This document shows, piece by piece, positions 43,687 to 56,089 of a stretch of 64,000 nucleotides of DNA. The notes under the pieces were generated by a model that was not told the DNA's origin, did no database searches, and saw nothing but the letters and a program-made list of their open reading frames with translations. The position numbers and the translations under genes were made by a program. Position 1 is the stretch's first letter. Each line of letters opens with the position of its first letter. Origin of the DNA: Antilocapra americana (Eukaryota > Chordata > Mammalia > Artiodactyla > Antilocapridae); the NCBI GenBank assembly GCA_007570785.1, contig ML660211.1, positions 3,003,940 to 3,067,939 on the forward strand. The letters run 5' to 3'.

Positions 43687-45320
43687 TAGCATTGTAATAT
43701 CTTAGACATACTTATGCAATCAGAAATCCCATACTTCAGATGTCACTTACATTTTCTTTAGTTCTTCCATTATAGGAAATACACACAATTATGAAGCATC
43801 CCTATATAGACATATTTCCAGTGATGACCGAACTTACAGAAGCAGCCACTATAACCTAATATTTAGGCCAAGACCCCTTAATACTTCTTGGATTACTCTC
43901 TAGCCTTCCATGTCATTTCCAGTACCAGTAGTCTCCTTGTTAAAATGAACTGTGTCACATTTTGTTATTTTTACTACAGCTTATCAAAATGATTTTAGTT
44001 TTGGATTAACTGGAAATAAGGAAAACAGCATTTACATAATGAACATTTTATTTATCACCAGCCTATGTAAAGTCCTTTTGTTAAGATTATTTTTTCTGCT
44101 ATAAATTATTTCTCACTTTTCTTCTGTAATAAATTCCTCTATAGCTTTTACAGATCCATTTATATCTTACCCTCTCTTAAAATTTTATTTTTAGAAGCTT
44201 AATAATTGTAACATCTATAATATAATTATAATTATTTATTATTTAATATATATAATATATGTAGAATATACAGAATATGCCTATTATAGTATATGTAATC
44301 ATTAGAATAATCGTTTTATGTCACCATAATGTATTTGTCTTCTGAAATCTATAACATTGACTTAGATATTTCTTTGTGGTATTTGCTTGTATTGCTATGT
44401 TAGCTTTGAATCATTGTTTCATGATTTTATATCAAAGGAAGCTAAAATGCTGAAAAATATTCACAGGTATTTGTATGTGTGTGTATCCAGTTACATGTAA
44501 GTTGTATATTACTATTTACTGTAATAGAACTTGTTGAAAGGGGACTGAAAATTTTTTCTTGTCTACTGAGTCATTTGGGTTCCATCTGGAGCTTTAGGTA
44601 TTCAAGTTTTTGTTTCCTTGTGTGGAAAAACAGCTTCAGACAAGACAAAGTAGCAAAGATAGGTATTGGTTATTCACATAGTGGTAGCCATTCGGTTGAG
44701 ATAATTCATTTATGTTTAGACAGTAAAAATAAGCAGAGTACTATCATTTCCCAGTAATACAAACTGATTAGGTTTATATATATATATCTCCAAAAGAATG
44801 AGAAAATTTTGAATGTTTGTCAGCAAGTACCACTGTAGATTTTGAATTGTGGAAAGTAATTTATCTTACTGTCATTTGGTGTTTTAAGTTCTGTGAAGCT
44901 GTAAAATAATGTGTAAAAAATAATATATAAAATAGACCAGGCTTGGATTATATTTTTCATGACCAAATACTGAATATTTCCTTGTTTACCAGGGGAGAAT
45001 ATAAAGCATGCTCTAGATATTTCAGGAACAAAAATTCAGTAAAAGGAGCCATTGACTTTGGAAGAGTCATTTAATGTCATGTATATTCATACTTAATATT
45101 TGGATATGGAAACTTACTTGTTAATTTGTTTCACAAGCAGATAATCATATTTTATGGCTTATTCACCTGTAACATTATTTCCTGTGCTTCTAAATTCTAG
45201 CTCTGATCTTGCCTGAAATAACCGTATAGCTGGTTTCCCACCTCTGGTTGATCACTGCTACAATCCCACACTCCTCATTGCTCCAGAATGAGCTTAGAGA
45301 CTGAAATTTGATCAATTAAC
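43687..45320. other. Unique AT-rich DNA, no gene seen
   Basis: No repeat family is recognised. A very AT-rich stretch lies at 44190-44290. The 92-codon plus-strand frame (44479-44757) is unassigned. Confidence 0.5.
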
Positions 45321-45324
45321 TCCT

Positions 45325-45800
45325 CTCGTAAACACTTCTGATAGTGTCCTTAACCTATAAAATGCATTTTAAATTCATTTAAATGACATTCAAAATATCT
45401 TTTATGGTATAACCTCTCTATTCTCTCCTGGCATCAGCCCCTGTTTATTTTCCCCTTTACCCTAAGCTCAACCCATGCTAAACCACCTAAATATGCAATA
45501 CTTTTTTATATTCCTATGCTTTTACAAGGTTTCTTTCCCCTCTACCACTAGCTGAATACATATTTATAGTTTAATGTTGCATTTAAGAACCATATCTGTC
45601 AAGAATTTTTTAATCCCTCATGGTTCCCAGGTGGAAGTGACTGCTTATCACTTTGGGGCCCCTACATTTTTATCCACATAATACTGAAATATATTTATCT
45701 ATGGACTTGTCTGTTAACGTACTCTACATAAGAAGCCCTTTCAGAAGGGTCACTATATATTATCTATATTGAGTGCTTAGCGTTTAACAACCATTGCTCA
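45325..45800 (+). repeat. L2 LINE 3' part
   Basis: Blocks 'gacattcaaaatatctttta', 'tctcctggcatcagcccctg', 'tttttatattcctatgcttt' and 'tactctacataagaagccct' follow the L2 order. Strongly diverged. Confidence 0.55.
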
Positions 45801-45810
45801 ATTGATATGT

Positions 45811-46645
45811 TGTTGTTCAGTCCCTAAATCATGTCCAACACTTTGTTACCCCATGAACTGCAGCACGCCAGGTTTCCCATCCAACCATTTCATCCCCTGT
45901 CTTTCCCTTTTCCTCTTGCCCTTAATCTTTCCCAGCATCAGGGTCTTTTCCCATGTATTGTCTGTTCACATCAGGTAGGCAAAGTATTGGAGCTTCAGCA
46001 TCAGTACTTCTAATGAGTATTCAGGATTGATTTCCTTTAGGATTGACTGGTTTGATCTCCTTGCTGTCCAGGAGACTCTCAAGAGTCTTCTCTAGCACCA
46101 GAGTTCAAAAGTGTCAGTTCTTTGGCACTCAGCCTTCTTTATCGTCCAACTCTCACATCCATACATGACTACTGGAAAAACCATAATTTTGACTAGACAA
46201 ACCTTTGTCAACAAAATAATGTCTCTGCTTTTTAATATGCTGTCTAGGTTTGTCATAGCTATTCTTCCAAGGAGCAAGTGTCTTAATTTCATGACTCCAG
46301 TCACTGTCCACATTGATTCTGAAGCCCAAGAAAATAAAATCTGACACTGTTTCTACTTTTTCCCCATCTGTTTGCTGTGAAGTGATAGGACCAGGTGCCA
46401 TGAGCTTCATTTTTTTAATGTTGAGTTTTAAGCCAGCTTTTTCACTCTCCTCTTTCACTTTCATCAAGAGGCTCTTTAGTTCTTCACTTTCTGCCATCAA
46501 ACTGGTATCTACTTATCTGAAGTTGTTGATAACTTCTCTGGCAAACTTGATTCCAGCTTGTGAGTCATCCAGCCAGGATTTCGTATAACGTACTCTGTGT
46601 ATAAGTTAAATAAGCAGAGTGACAATATATGGCCTTGGCATACTG
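45811..46645 (-). mobile_element. BovB LINE, 5'-truncated
   Basis: From the tail (GTTCAGTCCCTAAATCATG) through the C-terminal region and past the RT catalytic site; near 46505 the expected Y-A-D-D region is altered and deleted. TTGATAT at 45802-45808 and 46650-46656 may be its duplication. Two overlapping minus-strand frames (46153-46500 and 46092-46313) are consecutive broken pieces. Confidence 0.92.
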
Positions 46646-46656
46646 TATGTTGATAT

Positions 46657-47393
46657 ACTTCTTGTCATAAACTAAGAAGAAAAACAAATTCAGCCTGAGA
46701 TAATTTAAATAACATAACTGTAGCTTTTACCAGGAATGAAATTCAGACTATTAAGTATATTTTGATCCCAAACTCACAGTCTTTAGAAATGCTGGCATTT
46801 CGAAGTTTAGAACCTCAACATACCAGTAATTCTTAAAAATAAAAAAAAGTGCACTGAGGAAATAAAGCAGTTTTTTTATTTATCCTTCATTTTCCTCCCT
46901 CATTATCATAATGCTTAGGAAGTGCATCACTTTACAGAGTGCCAATCACAAAAACTGGTGCTACAAGGATTCAGCTCTGCTAAGGATGTTAATGTAGAAT
47001 GCCAGGGAAAATGAACTTCCTACAGTAAGGCCAGTCTGGTCAGCTGTAAGATTTTGAAGAGAACAATGGCTGAAGAGATAGTATATATACCCTACAAAAT
47101 GACTTTCATTCCTTTTTTTGCAAGCTCCCAAGTTCCCAAGACTTGAAGTGCAAAACAATAGTCACCAGCCTGCTTGCTATGAACAGGTTGTGCTGGGGAA
47201 CAATGAAAATTCATTCATCTCCTATTTACACTTTACACCTCTATCGATTTTTCCCAAGACAGCTTTGTTAATTACTCCAGTTTTCTTTTGCAATATGACT
47301 TTGTCTCTAATCCAGTAAGAGGTAGAGCCTATTTCCCTCTCCTTAAACCTGGCCTTGTAACTGGATTTGGTCAATACAGTTCAGTAGTTGATT
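46657..47393. other. Unique DNA, no gene seen
   Basis: No family is recognised. Confidence 0.5.
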
Positions 47394-47408
47394 TGGGGAA
47401 TAGATTTT

Positions 47409-47620
47409 CTTTTTTAAAAATATTTGCTTATTTGGCTGCACCAGGTCATAGTTGTGGCACGTAGGAACTTCAGTCTTTGTTGCAACATTTGGAATCTTTA
47501 CTTGTGGCATGAAAACTCTTAGATGTGACATGTGGGATCTAGTTCTCTGACCAGGGATTGAACCCTGGGCCCCTGTGTTAGGAGTATGGAGTCTTAGCTA
47601 CTGGACCACCAGAAAAGTCC
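47409..47620 (-). mobile_element. CHR-type SINE (tRNA-Glu derived)
   Basis: Plus-strand blocks 'tatttgcttatttggctgca', 'ctctgaccagggattgaacc' and 'ctactggaccaccagaaaag' are the reverse of the cetartiodactyl CHR-2 SINE, with the tRNA-like head at the right. Duplication TGGGGAATAGATTTT (47394-47408) and TGGGGATTAGGTTTT (47621-47635), 13 of 15. Confidence 0.88.
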
Positions 47621-47748
47621 TGGGGATTAGGTTTTAAGGGATCTTATAGATTCTGGTTTGGGTCTGCTATGAGAGGAGGCTTATCCAGTCAACTGAAGGA
47701 GGAGAGGCTCCATCCATGGGAAAGAAACAAAGTAGTTGGATGGCCAGT

Positions 47749-48523
47749 TGTTGTTCAGTTGCTTAGTCATGTCTGATTCTTACAACACTATGACTGCAGC
47801 ACACCAGGCTTCTCTTTTCTTTACCATCTCCTGGAGTTCACTCAAACTCATGTCCATTGAGTTGGTGATGTCATCCAACCATCTCCTCCTCTGTCACCCC
47901 TGCTCCTCCTGCCCTCTATCTTTCCCAGCCTCAGGGTCTTTTCCAATGAGTTGGCTCTTCACATCAAGTGGCCAAATTATTGGAGCTTCAGCTTCTTTTT
48001 TTAAAAATTTTTTTAATTTTTTTTATTGGTTTTGCCATACAATAACATGATATCGCCATGGGTGTACATATGTTCCCCCTCCAGAACCCCCCTCCCTCCT
48101 CTCTCCCGACTCCCTCCTCCCAGGAAATCTTGGTGCAGCAGCCCCAAGCAACAATCCTGGGCTGGTGATTGATTTCTCATATGATACTTAACATGTTTCA
48201 ATGCCATTCTCTCAAATCATCCCACCCCTGCCCTCATCCACAGAGTCCACAAATCTGTTCTGTACATCTGCGTTCCTTTTGCTGTCTCGCATCCTGGGTT
48301 CTCTGCATCACTACTTCCAATGAGTATTCAGGGTTGATTTCCTTTAGAATTGACTGGTCTGATCTCCTTGCTGTCCAAGAGACTCTCAAGAGTCTTATCC
48401 AACACCACAGTTTGAAAGCATGAGTTCTTTGGCATTCAGCCTTCTTTATGGTCCAACTCTCATATCCATATGTAATTACTGGAAAACCATAGCTTTGACT
48501 CTAGGGACCTTTGTTGGAAAAAT
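47749..48523 (-). mobile_element. BovB LINE, interrupted by an L1
   Basis: Two collinear parts: 47749-48003 (tail to 'attattggagcttcagc') and 48303-48523 ('gcatcactacttccaatgag' to 'ggacctttgttggaaaaa'). An 8-bp duplication TGGCCAGT (47741-47748 and 48524-48531) bounds the whole. The L1 in the middle is younger. Confidence 0.93.
48004..48302 (-). mobile_element. L1 LINE 3' end inserted in BovB
   Basis: Begins with T-rich runs (reversed A-tail), then the ruminant L1 3' end: 'ttggttttgccatacaataa', 'ccccctccagaacccccctc', 'aatcctgggctggtgattga' and 'ctcatccacagagtccacaa'. Heavily 5'-truncated (about 300 bp). A clean duplication was not found at its ends. Confidence 0.9.
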
Positions 48524-48752
48524 TGGCCAGTACCAACTGCTAGACATGGACACTCTGGAGAACTGCTGATCCAGGAGATGCTTTAGCTGAATATAGCATG
48601 TTAGGGAGCCCAGATGAAACAAATAACCAAAAAATCCCAGCCAAATATAAAACTATGATAAAGACTTTTTTTCAAGCTGCAGAGTTTGAGATTGCTTGTT
48701 ACCCAGAAAAGTATAGCTGAAATTGCTACTTTAATTTCAATGCCTAAGATAA

Positions 48753-48961
48753 ATTGGAGTTTCTCAGATGGTACTAGTGGTAAAGAACCTGCTTGCTAAT
48801 GCAGGAGATGTAAGTGATGTGGGTTTGATCCTGAGATCGCCTGGAGGAGAGCATGGCAACCCACTCCAGTATTCTTGCCTGGATAATACCATGGACAGAG
48901 GAGCTTGACAGGCAACAATCCATAGGGTCACACAGAGTTGCACATGACTGAAGCAACTTAG
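48753..48961 (+). mobile_element. Bov-tA SINE, first of a tandem pair
   Basis: Head 'agtttctcagatggtactag', body 'ggcaacccactccagtattc', end 'catgactgaagcaacttagt'. Directly followed by a second unit. Confidence 0.9.
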
Positions 48962-48965
48962 TAGG

Positions 48966-49153
48966 AAAGAATGTGCCTGCAACGCAGGAGTCACAGGAGA
49001 CGCAGGTTTGATTCCTGGGTCAGGAAGATCCCCTGGAGGAGGGCATGGCAATCCACTCCAGTATTCTTGCCTGGAGAACCCCATGGACAGAGGAGCTATT
49101 GGGCTACAGTCCATAGAGTTGCAAAGAGTTGGTCACCACTGAAGCAACTTAGC
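48966..49153 (+). mobile_element. Bov-tA SINE, second of a tandem pair
   Basis: Lacks the first ~20 bases of the head and starts 'gaaagaatgtgcctgcaacg'; the body is well preserved and ends 'actgaagcaacttagcacgc'. Both units end in the same ACTGAAGCAACTTAG. Confidence 0.9.
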
Positions 49154-51619
49154 ACGCAGCATGAAAGATAAATCAATGGTTCTATACACAATAGATTAAT
49201 GGGGGAACATTGTGAGAAATACTGTTGTAATGATGATTTTAAAACATTAACTTGTTTGTTTTCCTTGCCTTCCCATTAAGTCTTCAGGCAACCATGACCT
49301 TTCTCCTTCATTCCATCATTGTTAGAACAGGAAAAAAATATTTTATATTTTAGTACGAAAATATTTTCTAGCCTTGAGATGAAAAGAATATTAAAAAGGA
49401 CTGTGCATGGAGATTGGGGATGGGTATGATGACTTCTCTGAACCTTACAACCAGGATATAGAACAGAACTTTTCTTGCCTTGGCATAGACTTCCCAACTT
49501 CCTTCCCCCTTATTTGTCAACTCAAGAGACTTGGAATTTAATACTTGATAACCTAATGATTTATAAACAAGATGTCATTGCCCTTCAATTGGTTCCTTTC
49601 TGTTTCCTTCTCTGTCTATCCCCTCTCCAGAATATGAAGGTCATGTTTTGTTGGCTATACGCAGTATAGAGCCACACAGTGTATGTCTTTTAGTCCTCAT
49701 ATTGACCATAGCTAATGCTTGGTGAACATAAGAAGTCAAACCCATTCAAGCTGGGAAGGTGGAGGATGAGAGAAGAGAATGACATTTGTTACTTTTCACA
49801 TACGATATTACAACCATGTTCATTAAAACTTTGTGATGGAGAACACTGAGCCCAGAAAGTACTTTCTTATCTAGATGTTTCCAGTCTGTAATTCTTAAAT
49901 GTGAGGATTGAAAGAAGTGTTTTGTTCTAAAACACTGAGGGGACTTTGAGCAATGTTGGAGGTCTGAGAAAATGAGAAATGTCCATGAAACTAACAAGCT
50001 ATCTTGTGAATGAAAACCAAGGGAGACAGTTCCATATGATTGATGGATCCATTCCTTATAGGGTAATTTACAGGGTGGAGTTGGGCAGAACAATGAACTG
50101 GATGCATTCACAGCTGTACTGCACACCAACAATGGGCCACTGGGACAATTTTATGGTTAACTTTGGGTATGCGGGTACAGACTTGGTTTGTGGATGCCAG
50201 AAATACATCAGCAAATATATTCATCATTGTTTTGTGTAATAATATTAATAGAGCAAGGAGGTCACCTAGTCCTAATGATAATTAAACAATATCTATTAAC
50301 TCAAAAGCCCTTGATGACAAAAAGTGTTTTACCACAGAGGTAACAGTCCTTGGTAGGGTCAGCAGAAATACAGGAGGAGCTGTTTGGGCATAAGATGGTA
50401 TCTGTTACATGAATAGCCCTGCAGGCAGCATAACAACAGCCTAAGTTAATGTGTGGCAAAGAAATTCCAGCTGTTGAGTAGTTTTTTTAGGAGTTCCAAC
50501 TATATTCCATGAATATTTATGTTAGGATGTATGTAGTTACAGTGGCTACTATTGGATGTCCCTGATTCCCCTTAAGAACCAGAGCACTCATTTCTGTGTC
50601 TACCAGTAGACCTGGCTGTAGATGGCTTACATCTCTCTGTGGCATCACCTTAGGCCAAAAGGTGCTCCACCCTAGGTCACACCTCTTCCCTGAGGTCAGC
50701 CTAGAACCAGTGAATGAGCAAAATTGAAGCCCAAAGACCCACTGCCCCTTCCTCTGTTCAGCACAACTGTCAAGGGTCATCCTGACTTTAGAGCTCCTAC
50801 CACCGCATTGAATTTCAACCTTTCCATCTGCCCAGATTGGTACTTTCCATTTGTTTTGGAAACATCTCAGCCATTCCTTTTTTTTTTTTTTCAGCCATTC
50901 CTTTTCTGAATCTTTCTCTTCTATTTTGTCAATGTTTCCCCTTCTGAAAATCCATTATGTCAGATTGTACTATGGTCATCATGCATATGACCTTTTTCTT
51001 TTATTTTCTTATACATTTTTTTCTACCATAAGAATTATTGGCTCACAATATTTACCAAGAAATCCATACTTTTACTTTCAAAAAAACTGTTTTCTCCATA
51101 GCCAGTTCCCTAGACCTCCTTCCCAATTATTAGAGCAAATCAAACAAAAATTATTGATTGTAATTTGTAATTGCAAATCCTTGTGCCTTAACATATTATC
51201 AATGAAAAGTCTTTGAGACTTGGACCCAGAGAAGATTTTCTTTGATTATGTCAGGTGCCTAGGAGAAATTGTAACTTGAGATCACTTTAAAATAAAGCGT
51301 TGACTTTGAGTGGTATGGGTCACTTGGACAGGCTAATTTCTGCTCCCATTCAAAACTTAAATGAGTTTGTAAAGAGTTCTCCAAAGACACAGATTTTTCT
51401 TTCTATTCCTCCTACAGCCAGAGATGGACACTGAATTTCTATCACCGTACATCTATGGGAATAGAATGGGAGTGATTGGAAGTGATTCTGATCTCCCCAT
51501 TGAATGATCTGAGGGTTTGATTGATGATTAAGGGGACCTGGCTTTGTGTGCTGATCACCAACCCCACCTCAGCCTCAGGCTTTGTCGAGAGAGAATCAAA
51601 GATGCAAGTCTTACATTTC
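49154..51619. other. Unique DNA, no gene seen
   Basis: No repeat family is recognised. Frames at 49746-50132 (minus, 128 codons) and 50851-51216 (plus, 121 codons, starting in a T-run) show no known domain and are not called. Confidence 0.5.
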
Positions 51620-51762
51620 ACTTGTCTGTTCATTGTGTCTTGCCTCTCTGTCAGATTATGAGCCCTTGAGAACAAGGTCCAAGTCTTATTCATTTTATGT
51701 TTTAAGAGTTAGTGTTGGCATATGTTTAACATATGTTTATTGAATTGGAATGAATTATATTT
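51620..51762 (+). repeat. L2 LINE 3' end
   Basis: Blocks 'gattatgagcccttgagaac' and 'tttaacatatgtttattgaa' match the L2 3' terminus. Confidence 0.68.
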
Positions 51763-51899
51763 TGATACAGTTTGATTCCTCAGGGGAGAACTTTTACCTT
51801 TCATCAGGGCAGATTTTATAATTCCCTTTTTGGTTCCTGTAATACTGTAGGCATTTGTTCACTGTGGCATTTTAGATATGTAATAATTTTTTTTAAATG

Positions 51900-52026
51900 T
51901 GTGCTTCTTCCACTGGATTATGGTATTTCTGAGGAAGGGAAATGTGTCATTCTTACAGTTTTATCTCCCTTTGCACAGTGTTTGGCACTCTATAAGAGTT
52001 TCAAAATCATCTATTAAATGTTTGTA
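51900..52026 (+). repeat. L2 LINE 3' end
   Basis: Blocks 'ggattatggtatttctgagg', 'ctttgcacagtgtttggcac' and 'ctattaaatgtttgtatttt' match the same L2 region as the neighbour at 51620; two separate or duplicated fragments. Confidence 0.65.
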
Positions 52027-54209
52027 TTTTAAAAAGAAGAAAGAGAAAGGAGCTAACAAAAAGTGATTAAAGAAAGTGGTGGAGTAAGTGATAGTCTGCA
52101 TACCTACTCCCACATGTATTTCATCATGACATTTTTTACATTACTCTGATCCACATAAAAACTGACCTTGAGGAGATTTAAATCTCTGCACATTCCAATT
52201 CCATGTTTTAGCCTGGACAACAAAATGGATATCTGACTATCAAAAACCTACTCAGTGTAAGCAAGCCATAAAGCCTATCCACTGAGTATTGAATAATTAG
52301 TTTTCCAGATACAGTTCTCCCATTTCCAAATGAGCACCTGTGAATGTTTCATGTTAAAACAGCTGAGTCATGAGATAACAGGACTGGAGTTTTGAAATAC
52401 TAGTTGGAAGAAGCAAGCCTGCTTATCAGGAGCAGGTACAGTATGGCTAGAAAATCTTGCGTTGAGAGCAGTTTTATGACTGGAGTTTATTATAGCAGCA
52501 TGTTTGTTAGTACCTTACCTAACATCACTGGTGATTAACCTTTAATAACTAATAACTACAGCTTCTGTCATTTAAGGAAATTTTTCATGCAGGCTCACAT
52601 GGCAATATTAAAAGTAAAACACATTGTAATGGATAAGATAGAAATAATAAAAATAACAGCAAATATATATTCAAGTAAATTTTATATCATTTTCTAACAT
52701 CTAAAATTTACCTTTTACCTTTTGAAATATTAATTTTATTGAGGTAATTACATCTGAAAGGGTGTTTTGTCTAAAGATCTATAAAATATGGCAAGATTAA
52801 TATTTAGTCAAAATAAATCCATGTCCTCTGGCTTCTAAATAGGACCCAAGAAAAATGTTAGCCTTGAGGCTAATGCTTTCATTTATGATTGATGCTCTTT
52901 TGGGGAAAATTAAAACACCTCTTGCTAGGCTTGTATACTTTCTTGTTCCTTTAAGATTAATTTATACACAATGCATGTCAGTTTGAAAGACTGATGCTTT
53001 GTAAAGGTAATTAACAGAGGAAATTGTTAAACAAGAAGTACGTTTTAATTGCTTTTGTGTTCTTATTTTTTAGTCTGGAGATGAAAAACTCAAATGTTAG
53101 ATAAAGAATGTATATTACTAGCATCTAATTCTCAGGTGAATTTAGCTAAAGAGATTGATGTTAATGACTTCCTTTGAAAATTAATTGTGCCCGAATATAT
53201 GAGTATTTTCAAAATGTCTTCCTCATTTTCCTATTGCCATTTATGGTTGTAGTTAAGTTCACATTAAGTTTTGTTACATTCTTTAAGAGGTAATTTATTT
53301 ATCAAAGCCTCAACAAAAATGGAGCTAAGTTTACTTGCTTAAAACAAATGTGTTGTTTGATTTTTCTTTTATTTCCCCTATGCTAGCCAGGTCCACATCT
53401 GCATTTAAACTAGTATCCAACATTTTGACAAGTGTTTTATTACTAACTACAAGCCACAGTATATATCACTCTTGGTTTTAAAATCAGTGATCTAGTTGAA
53501 TGTCATCCAAGGGGGCACCAAAGGCACAGTGCTGGCTTTAACTAGAGAAACATTGTGTCTTCCAGATGGTTTCTCAACCCAGCATTCACTTTTATTTGGT
53601 GTATAAAATTACTATTTTTGAATTTCCTTTTAACATTTAATGAGTACAATAGTTACAGATAAAAGAACTTTGTTAACAGATCCTATATTAGATAATAAAA
53701 TTGTATTTTCCATTAAGCAGAACTTTATGAGAAATTGATATCATCCCTGGCACTTGACCACATATTGAATCAATGCCAAGAGATGAAAAATTGATTGCTA
53801 AACATTTCTTGTGCTCAGGTCATTAATTTTATTTAATAATATGTATTGATCAGTAAATACATATTTACTAGTTTGGGTTGATACAAAGGGTAATCATATA
53901 TACTTAGTGTATTTTAATATTATATATATGCATATATAATATATTGGTAAGCAATCAAGGTGGTTAGAATGATGCAATTGTTATTAAACCTTTATCCATG
54001 ATTTGAAAGTAAGTGGACTCTGGAAAAAAATTATTATTTAGCATGATGTCTAATAGAAAATGGTATAATAGCAGGCAGCTTGCCAATTAAATAGATTATT
54101 TTCACATTGGTATCACTAAGCATTTCTTCTGGAAGCTAAATCTACAAAGAATTTTCTAAAAAGTCAAATTTAAGTAAAATTACATGATAGCAAAAGTAAA
54201 CTTAGGTTT
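52027..54209. other. Unique AT-rich DNA, no gene seen
   Basis: No repeat, RNA gene or coding frame can be supported over about 2.2 kb; there is not even a frame of 60 codons. Confidence 0.6.
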
Positions 54210-54220
54210 ATATTTAAATT

Positions 54221-54349
54221 GCCTTGTTTAGTCGCTAACTCATGTCTGACTCTTTTGAGACCCCCACAGACTGTAATCAATCAGGCTCTTTGGCCCATGG
54301 GATTTGCCATGCAAGAATAGTAAAGTGGATTGCCATTTCCTTCTCCAAC
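54221..54349 (-). mobile_element. Bov-A monomer SINE
   Basis: Reversed single unit, 'tagtcgctaactcatgtctg' to 'ttgccatttccttctccaac', with duplication ATATTTAAATT (54210-54220) and ATATTTAAGAT (54350-54360), 9 of 11. Confidence 0.93.
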
Positions 54350-54457
54350 ATATTTAAGATTACATGATATAAAGCTGTTTATGAAATTATAACTTTTTTT
54401 TACAGAAGGTTCAGGGGTGACTAATAAGGACAGATGCCATCCCAAAGGATTCTTTTA

Positions 54458-54574
54458 ATTTTTATGCTATTAATTTTTACCTTTTCTTTACTTTTTATTT
54501 GGAGGATAATTGCTTTACAATGGTGTATTCATTTCTGCTGTACAACAAAGTAAATCAGGTATACAACAGAATTG
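54458..54574 (-). mobile_element. Older L1 3' end
   Basis: Plus-strand 'tttttatttggaggataatt', 'gctttacaatggtgtattca' and 'ctgctgtacaacaaagtaaa' are the reversed 3'UTR of an L1. A younger L1 is inserted at its right end. Confidence 0.8.
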
Positions 54575-54854
54575 TTTTTTTTTATTTTATCTTTCTTTTT
54601 TTTATTTTTTATTTTTTTTATTAGTTTTGCCATACAATGACATGATATCACCATGGATTTACTTATGCTCCCCCTCCAGAACCCCCCTCCCTCCTCCCTC
54701 CCTCCTCCCTCCCCCTGGGAAATCTCGATGTACCAGCCCTGAGCATCAATCCTGGGCTGGTGATTGATTACACATATGATAATTAACATGTTTCAATGCC
54801 ATTCTCCCATATCATCCCACCCTTGCCCTCATCCACAGAGTCCACGAGTCTGTT
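54575..54854 (-). mobile_element. L1 LINE 3' end inserted in an older L1
   Basis: Reversed A-tail (T-rich 54575-54632), then the ruminant L1 3' end ('ttagttttgccatacaatga', 'gatatcaccatggatttact', 'atcctgggctggtgattgat'). A 12-bp perfect duplication ACAACAGAATTG at 54563-54574 and 54855-54866 (16 bp if the TTTT after each is counted). 5'-truncated to about 280 bp. Confidence 0.95.
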
Positions 54855-54870
54855 ACAACAGAATTGTTTT

Positions 54871-56085
54871 AAATGTATATAGGAAAACAAAATTAGTTTG
54901 ACTATGAACATTTTTGATATCAGTTCTCCAAAAATATTAGTACATTCATCAGATAATTGTCAACTTATTAGAAAACATGTTCTTAGTGGCAACTGTGTTC
55001 TAGGCATCTAAGTACATATCCTGTAACCATATTATGCATTAATAAATATTCTGTATATTAATTATATAGTCCATAAAAATGATTGATACTAAATTCAAAT
55101 ATGGAACACAAGTATTATTCTCCAAGGATATTCATTCACTTTTCCTTTGAGCTAATTAAACACCTACAATAGAACAGGACCCAACTTATTTGCTCATATT
55201 ACCAATGTAAGGATGATTGTGGTAATAACTATGATGATGATGAAAAAATAATGTTTACTAAGTATAGATGCTAACTTAAGTAAAGTTAACCTCATTCTAA
55301 TAGCAGAACAATTCAATGAAGTATCTACTTTTAGTATTTCCATTTTATAATGAAGAAATTGAGGCTCAGAGAATCTGAAACATTTTTCCTGATGTCACCT
55401 AGATATGAATTGTCTGATAGGGATTCAGCTCATGACAGTTTGATGAGGGGACATCTTAAATACTGAGTTAAAAAGGAAACCATGATGTCACAGTCTAGTA
55501 GTGGGACCAGCTACATACGTATAAATTACCATAATTACGATAACATTTCAAAGTCAGTGGTGGCCAGGACACTGGGATAATGTGGTAATTTTCATAAGGG
55601 GGAGGGAATATTTTCAAAAAGCCAGAAATTAGCAGAACTTAAAAATCAAATGATCCAGTGTGAAAAAAGTCTTAGGTAAATATTTCTACTATATTAGGAC
55701 AGAAAAGCAGTCTCTTCAAGTATGTCAAAGAGGATACTATTAGTAATAATATAGAAATCAAGTTTAGTAGAGGAGAGGGAAAAACAGGCATATATGAAAT
55801 TAATGAATAACTAAAAGATGAGAAAGTAATACTATTAGGCATATAGAAGTATTTCAAAAAGATTATGTAGAAAAGAGAAAAGTATGACATGCACTTAAGA
55901 GGGACATGAGTTGATGTTCTAGTATGAAATTATTTTAATATGTTCATAAGAAGCTTTTCAAGCCCCAAATCTGGGATTAGTCCTTGATTACTTCTCCTTA
56001 TTTAAGAATATTATTTCATAGAATGTTTCAAGCCTATCACCTTTCACTTAATATAGCAAAGACCCCCCCCCCCACTTCCTGTTTG
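54871..56085. other. Mostly unique DNA
   Basis: Holds the MIR at 55200-55440 and an 11-C run at 56063-56073. No gene is seen. Confidence 0.55.
55200..55440 (+). repeat. MIR SINE
   Basis: Blocks 'ttccattttataatgaagaa', 'attgaggctcagagaatctg' and 'gatgtcacctagatatgaat' match the MIR core and 3' half. Confidence 0.75.
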
Positions 56086-56089
56086 TCCA

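Noticed and set aside
49746..50132. 128-codon minus-strand open frame
   Set aside because: No domain, no codon bias I can argue for, no neighbouring exon; length is within chance for 64 kb.
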